NCBI GenBank assembly: GCA_949077355.1
Contig: CARUQW010000066.1
Location: 1 to 7,267, forward strand
Direction: 5' to 3'
DNA: 7,267 nt
From: an uncultured Clostridia bacterium
Lineage (GTDB): Bacteria > Bacillota > Clostridia > TANB77 > CAG-508
Part shown: positions 5,109-7,267 of the stretch, one piece after another
How the letters are laid out: each line of letters starts with the position of its first letter
How positions within the stretch are numbered: position 1 is the first letter of the stretch
Notes under the pieces: generated by a model
Databases searched by the model: none
Told to the model about the DNA's origin: nothing
The model's input: only the letters and a program-made list of their open reading frames with translations
Program-made: the position numbers and the translations under genes

Positions 5109-6086
5109 ATGAAGTTAGAACAAAAAGAAAAATCACTTTTATTTTCAGAAACCACGATACCTGATATCTTTTTTTCTGAATATCTGTCAGCATTACCAGG
5201 AGATTATTTAAAAATTTACTTATATTTAATCTTTTTATCCAAATATAGTAAAGATGTAAAATTAAATGATTTATCGAAAAAATTAAATATTCCTATTAAA
5301 ACAATTAATGATGGCTTAAAATATTTAGAAGAAAATGGTTTACTTTTAAAGAAAACAACTGGTTTTATTATTGTAGATATACAAGAAGCTACACTTCATA
5401 ACCTATACACCCCTAATTTAACCATGTCAAAAGAAAAGGTAGAACAAACTTCTAAAAACAAGTCAAGAGCTAAAGCGATTGAACATATTAATAATATGTA
5501 TTTTCAAGGAATTATGGGGCCATCTTGGTACAATGACATTGATTTATGGTTTAAAAAATATGAATTTGATGAACAAGTTATGATTGCCTTATTTGATTAT
5601 TGTTATAACAGAAGTGCTATGCATAGAAATTATGTACAAACTGTTGCAGAAGCTTGGGCTTCAAATAAAGTAAAAACTTGGAACGATTTAGATCAATATT
5701 ATGAAAAACAAGAAAGTTTAAATAAATTCAAAAAAACAATTAGTAAAAAACTTGGAAAATACAATGGATTAACACAATATGAAGAAGCTTATATTGAAAA
5801 CTGGGTTCTAAATTTTGGCTATGACATGAACATTATTGAAATCGCATTAAAGCGTACTACTTTAAAGCAAAATCCTACCTTTGAATATATCAATAGTGTC
5901 ATTACAGATTGGCATGATAGAAACTTAAAAACCCCAGATGAGGTACAAGCATTTTTGGAACAACGTAAAAAACAAGAAAAATCTGCAAAAGACTTGAAAA
6001 CAAAAGTAAATAAAGCAACTTATGAGCAGCGAAACTATGATAATTTAGACTTTTTATATGCAAATCAAATGAACAAGGAGGAGTAA
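5109..6086 (+). CDS. DnaD-family replication initiation protein
   Basis: This 325-aa protein of the DnaD/DnaB family (Bacillota primosome) helps remodel DNA and load the replicative helicase together with the DnaI/DnaC-type loader encoded next. An N-terminal winged-helix region (about 14-90: IPDIFFSEYLSALPGDYLK, then a DLSKKLNIPIKTINDGLKYL recognition-type segment) is followed by two DnaD/DnaB_2 domains (about 120-200 and 213-275). Each ends in the family's Y-x3-[IV]-x3-W signature: Y175/V179/W183 and Y260/V264/W268. The tail is basic and coiled-coil-like. This two-domain size fits the chromosomal clostridial form rather than short phage copies. The ATG at 5109 lies 8 bases after AGGGGAG; the open frame upstream to 5013 runs through the promoter and hairpin and is not coding. 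The stop abuts the next start. Confidence 0.9.
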   Translation: MKLEQKEKSLLFSETTIPDIFFSEYLSALPGDYLKIYLYLIFLSKYSKDVKLNDLSKKLNIPIKTINDGLKYLEENGLLLKKTTGFIIVDIQEATLHNLYTPNLTMSKEKVEQTSKNKSRAKAIEHINNMYFQGIMGPSWYNDIDLWFKKYEFDEQVMIALFDYCYNRSAMHRNYVQTVAEAWASNKVKTWNDLDQYYEKQESLNKFKKTISKKLGKYNGLTQYEEAYIENWVLNFGYDMNIIEIALKRTTLKQNPTFEYINSVITDWHDRNLKTPDEVQAFLEQRKKQEKSAKDLKTKVNKATYEQRNYDNLDFLYANQMNKEE

Positions 6087-7092
6087 ATGGCTAACGAAGT
6101 TTTAAATTCTTTATTAAAAGAATATGAACAAAAGAAATTAAAGGCAGAATTAGATTTAGAAAAAAGAAAAGAAGAATTGTATCAAAAAATTCCTAAACTT
6201 CAACAAATTGAAGATGAATTAAATCGTTTTGCCATCTCTACCGCAAAGAATATTTTATTTCATCATACTTCTTCTTTAGAGGAATTGCATCAAAAAGCTG
6301 AAAAATTGAAATATGAAAAAGCCTGTATTTTACAAGATGCAAATTTACCTAATAATTATTTAACACCAAACTATGAATGTCCTATCTGTAAAGATACTGG
6401 TTATATTTCTAATAATTCTTATCAAACACAAATGTGTACTTGTTTGAAGCAAAAATTATTAGATATATCTTTTTATCAATCAAATATGACAAATTTGGTT
6501 TCTGAAAACTTTAATACTTTTAATGAAAAACTATTTTCAGATGAAATTGATGTTGCCAAATATCATTTTAATATCTCACCTAGAGAAAATATTAAAAATA
6601 TTAGGCAAAAGTGTATCGAATTTGTTGAGAATTTCGATAATCCTGACTCTAAGAATCTCTTATTTACTGGCAATACTGGTTTACGGTAAAACATTTATGT
6701 CTAATTGCATTGCGCAGGAATTATTAAAAAAAGGAAAAACTGTACTTTATCAAACTGCTCCTGTTTTACTTGAAAGCGTAATTGATTATAAAATGAGCAA
6801 ACAAAAAAATCCACAAGACAACATTTGTCAATCCGTTCTAAATGTTGATTTACTCATTATTGATGACTTAGGAACAGAAAGTTTAAATAGTATGAAATTA
6901 AGCGAACTATTTACCATTCTAAATACTAGAATCTTGAATTTAAATCATAAAATAACCAAAACAATCATTTCTAGTAATTTAAATATCAAAGATATATTTC
7001 ACAGCTATGAAGAAAGAATTGGCTCTCGAATTGCTGGCTATTATGACATTTATTATTTCTTTGGTAATGACTTAAGATTTAAGAAACCATGA
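6087..7092 (+). pseudogene. DnaI/DnaC-type helicase loader ATPase, frameshifted in Walker A
   Basis: This is the AAA+ ATPase that delivers the replicative helicase to DNA. Removing one base restores a continuous 334-aa protein of normal family length. It has an N-terminal coiled-coil region (about 1-85), a zinc-binding-type cysteine set C98-x2-C101 and C117-x-C119, Walker A GNTGLGKT (195-202), Walker B LLIIDDLGTE (255-264), sensor-like TIISSNLN, and the arginine-finger YEERIGSRI. The extra base is C6684: GGT TTA (C) GGT AAA. As read, translation continues to CGG and stops at TAA (6687-6689) after 200 residues, so all ATPase motifs are lost. The rest of the frame (6685-7092) shows no other damage, which implies a very recent mutation, a sequencing error or recoding. 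The start ATG touches dnaD's stop (TAAATG), and its SD AAGGAGGAG lies in dnaD's last codons, so the two are translationally coupled. Confidence 0.85.
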
Positions 7093-7174
7093 TTTAGGAG
7101 ATGACCTTAGCTGTGCGAACGTTAAGTGAGCTTACAGATAAGTAATGCCTGTAGGTACAGAGGAAAAAATCATG
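7088..7174 (+). other. GC-rich segment bounded by an inverted repeat; candidate structured RNA
   Basis: CATGATTT (7088-7095, overlapping the dnaC stop) pairs exactly with AAATCATG (7167-7174). The 66-base core between about 7097 and 7163 is close to half G+C by eye, against roughly a quarter in the flanks. It contains CTGT-AGGT-ACAG (7149-7160), CTGT/ACAG (7111-7114 with 7134-7137), and alternating TAAG/CTTA units that permit mutually exclusive hairpins. I match it to no known riboswitch or ncRNA class. It could be a 3'-UTR element, a short repeat element or an inserted fragment. The only ORF inside (7101-7145, 14 aa) has its SD touching the ATG. Confidence 0.35.
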
Positions 7175-7229
7175 ATAAATCAATTTAAGGCAAAATAAAA
7201 AAAATTAAAATTTTGGGTTCTATAATAAA

Positions 7230-7265
7230 TGTTGGGGTAGTTAAATAATTACTTCAACATTTTTT
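7230..7265 (+). terminator. Rho-independent terminator at the right edge
   Basis: TGTTGGGGTAGTT (7230-7242) and AATTACTTCAACA (7247-7259) form a 13-bp stem with an AAAT loop, followed by TTTTTT (7260-7265). Three of the pairs are G-U only when read as plus-strand RNA; on the minus strand they would be C-A mismatches. The terminator is therefore directional and suits transcripts from the dnaD-dnaC operon. Confidence 0.75.
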
Positions 7266-7267
7266 AT

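Noticed and set aside
4961..5155. Minus-strand frame of 64 codons between the nuclease and dnaD genes
   Set aside because: It reads through the dnaD promoter, hairpin and start region. No SD is present and composition is random; I also found no VirB4 remnant in it.
6684..6690. Programmed +1 frameshifting in the helicase loader as the preferred explanation
   Set aside because: A CGG codon before TAA is suggestive, but there is no upstream SD-like stimulator at prfB-like spacing, no obvious re-pairing of the P-site tRNA, and the family is not known for recoding.
7101..7145. 14-aa ORF ATG...TAA after dnaC
   Set aside because: The SD touches the ATG with no spacing and the peptide is too short to judge. 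Structural explanations fit the segment better.
7088..7174. Match of the GC-rich segment to a THF or TPP riboswitch, group II intron end or retron msr
   Set aside because: Short resemblances exist (CGTTAAGTG; TAATGCC; GTGCG; flanking inverted repeats), but the remaining conserved cores are absent and there is no riboswitch target gene, intron domain V or reverse transcriptase nearby.
1..7267. CRISPR array or tandem repeats
   Set aside because: No regularly spaced repeats of 20 or more bases were found. The only exact repeats noted are the 13-mer pair and the inverted repeats listed.

Overview
The window looks like chromosome of a low-GC Bacillota, most likely a clostridial lineage. The DNA is very AT-rich, Shine-Dalgarno (SD) sites are strong (GGAGG type), and TTG is used as a start. 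It carries a DnaD-family primosome protein next to a DnaI/DnaC-type helicase loader, and a DUF1858 hybrid-cluster-associated redox protein. Species cannot be named from this alone.

Layout. Positions 1-54 hold the 5' part of a minus-strand tRNA-Lys(TTT), with a TTGACA-17-TAAAAT promoter and a short leader hairpin. A 61-aa DUF1858 protein lies at 202-387 on the minus strand. From about 443 a plus-strand operon begins, from a promoter whose -35 box overlaps that of a weaker divergent promoter for DUF1858. It encodes part of a conjugative type IV secretion system: a 47-aa membrane peptide, a VirD4/TraG-type coupling protein, a VirB2-like small membrane protein with a signal peptide, a TrbL/VirB6-like multispanning protein and a PrgI/VirB3-like protein. 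In clostridial integrative elements of this type a VirB4 ATPase gene normally comes next. Here it is absent, and a DUF1016 (YhcG-type) PD-(D/E)XK nuclease gene with clearly different codon use sits in its place.

Next comes a 12-bp hairpin with a T-tract. It lies immediately downstream of, and overlaps the expected start site of, a TTGAAT-17-TATAAT promoter for the dnaD-dnaC pair. These two genes are translationally coupled (TAAATG). The helicase loader carries a one-base insertion exactly inside its Walker A motif, which splits an otherwise full-length 334-codon frame. After it come a GC-rich segment bounded by an 8-bp inverted repeat (candidate structured RNA, unidentified) and a directional rho-independent terminator at the right edge.

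Reading: host chromosomal genes (tRNA, DUF1858, dnaD-dnaC) flank a partial tra module plus a nuclease gene of separate origin. The tra genes could make a coupling protein, a pilin-like subunit and inner-membrane channel parts, but no VirB4 or relaxase is visible, so they probably cannot work alone. The most unusual feature is that the first two genes of the tra operon both appear to start at ATT, with the same 13-base sequence around the start and identical SD spacing. Neither real start would be found by standard gene calling.
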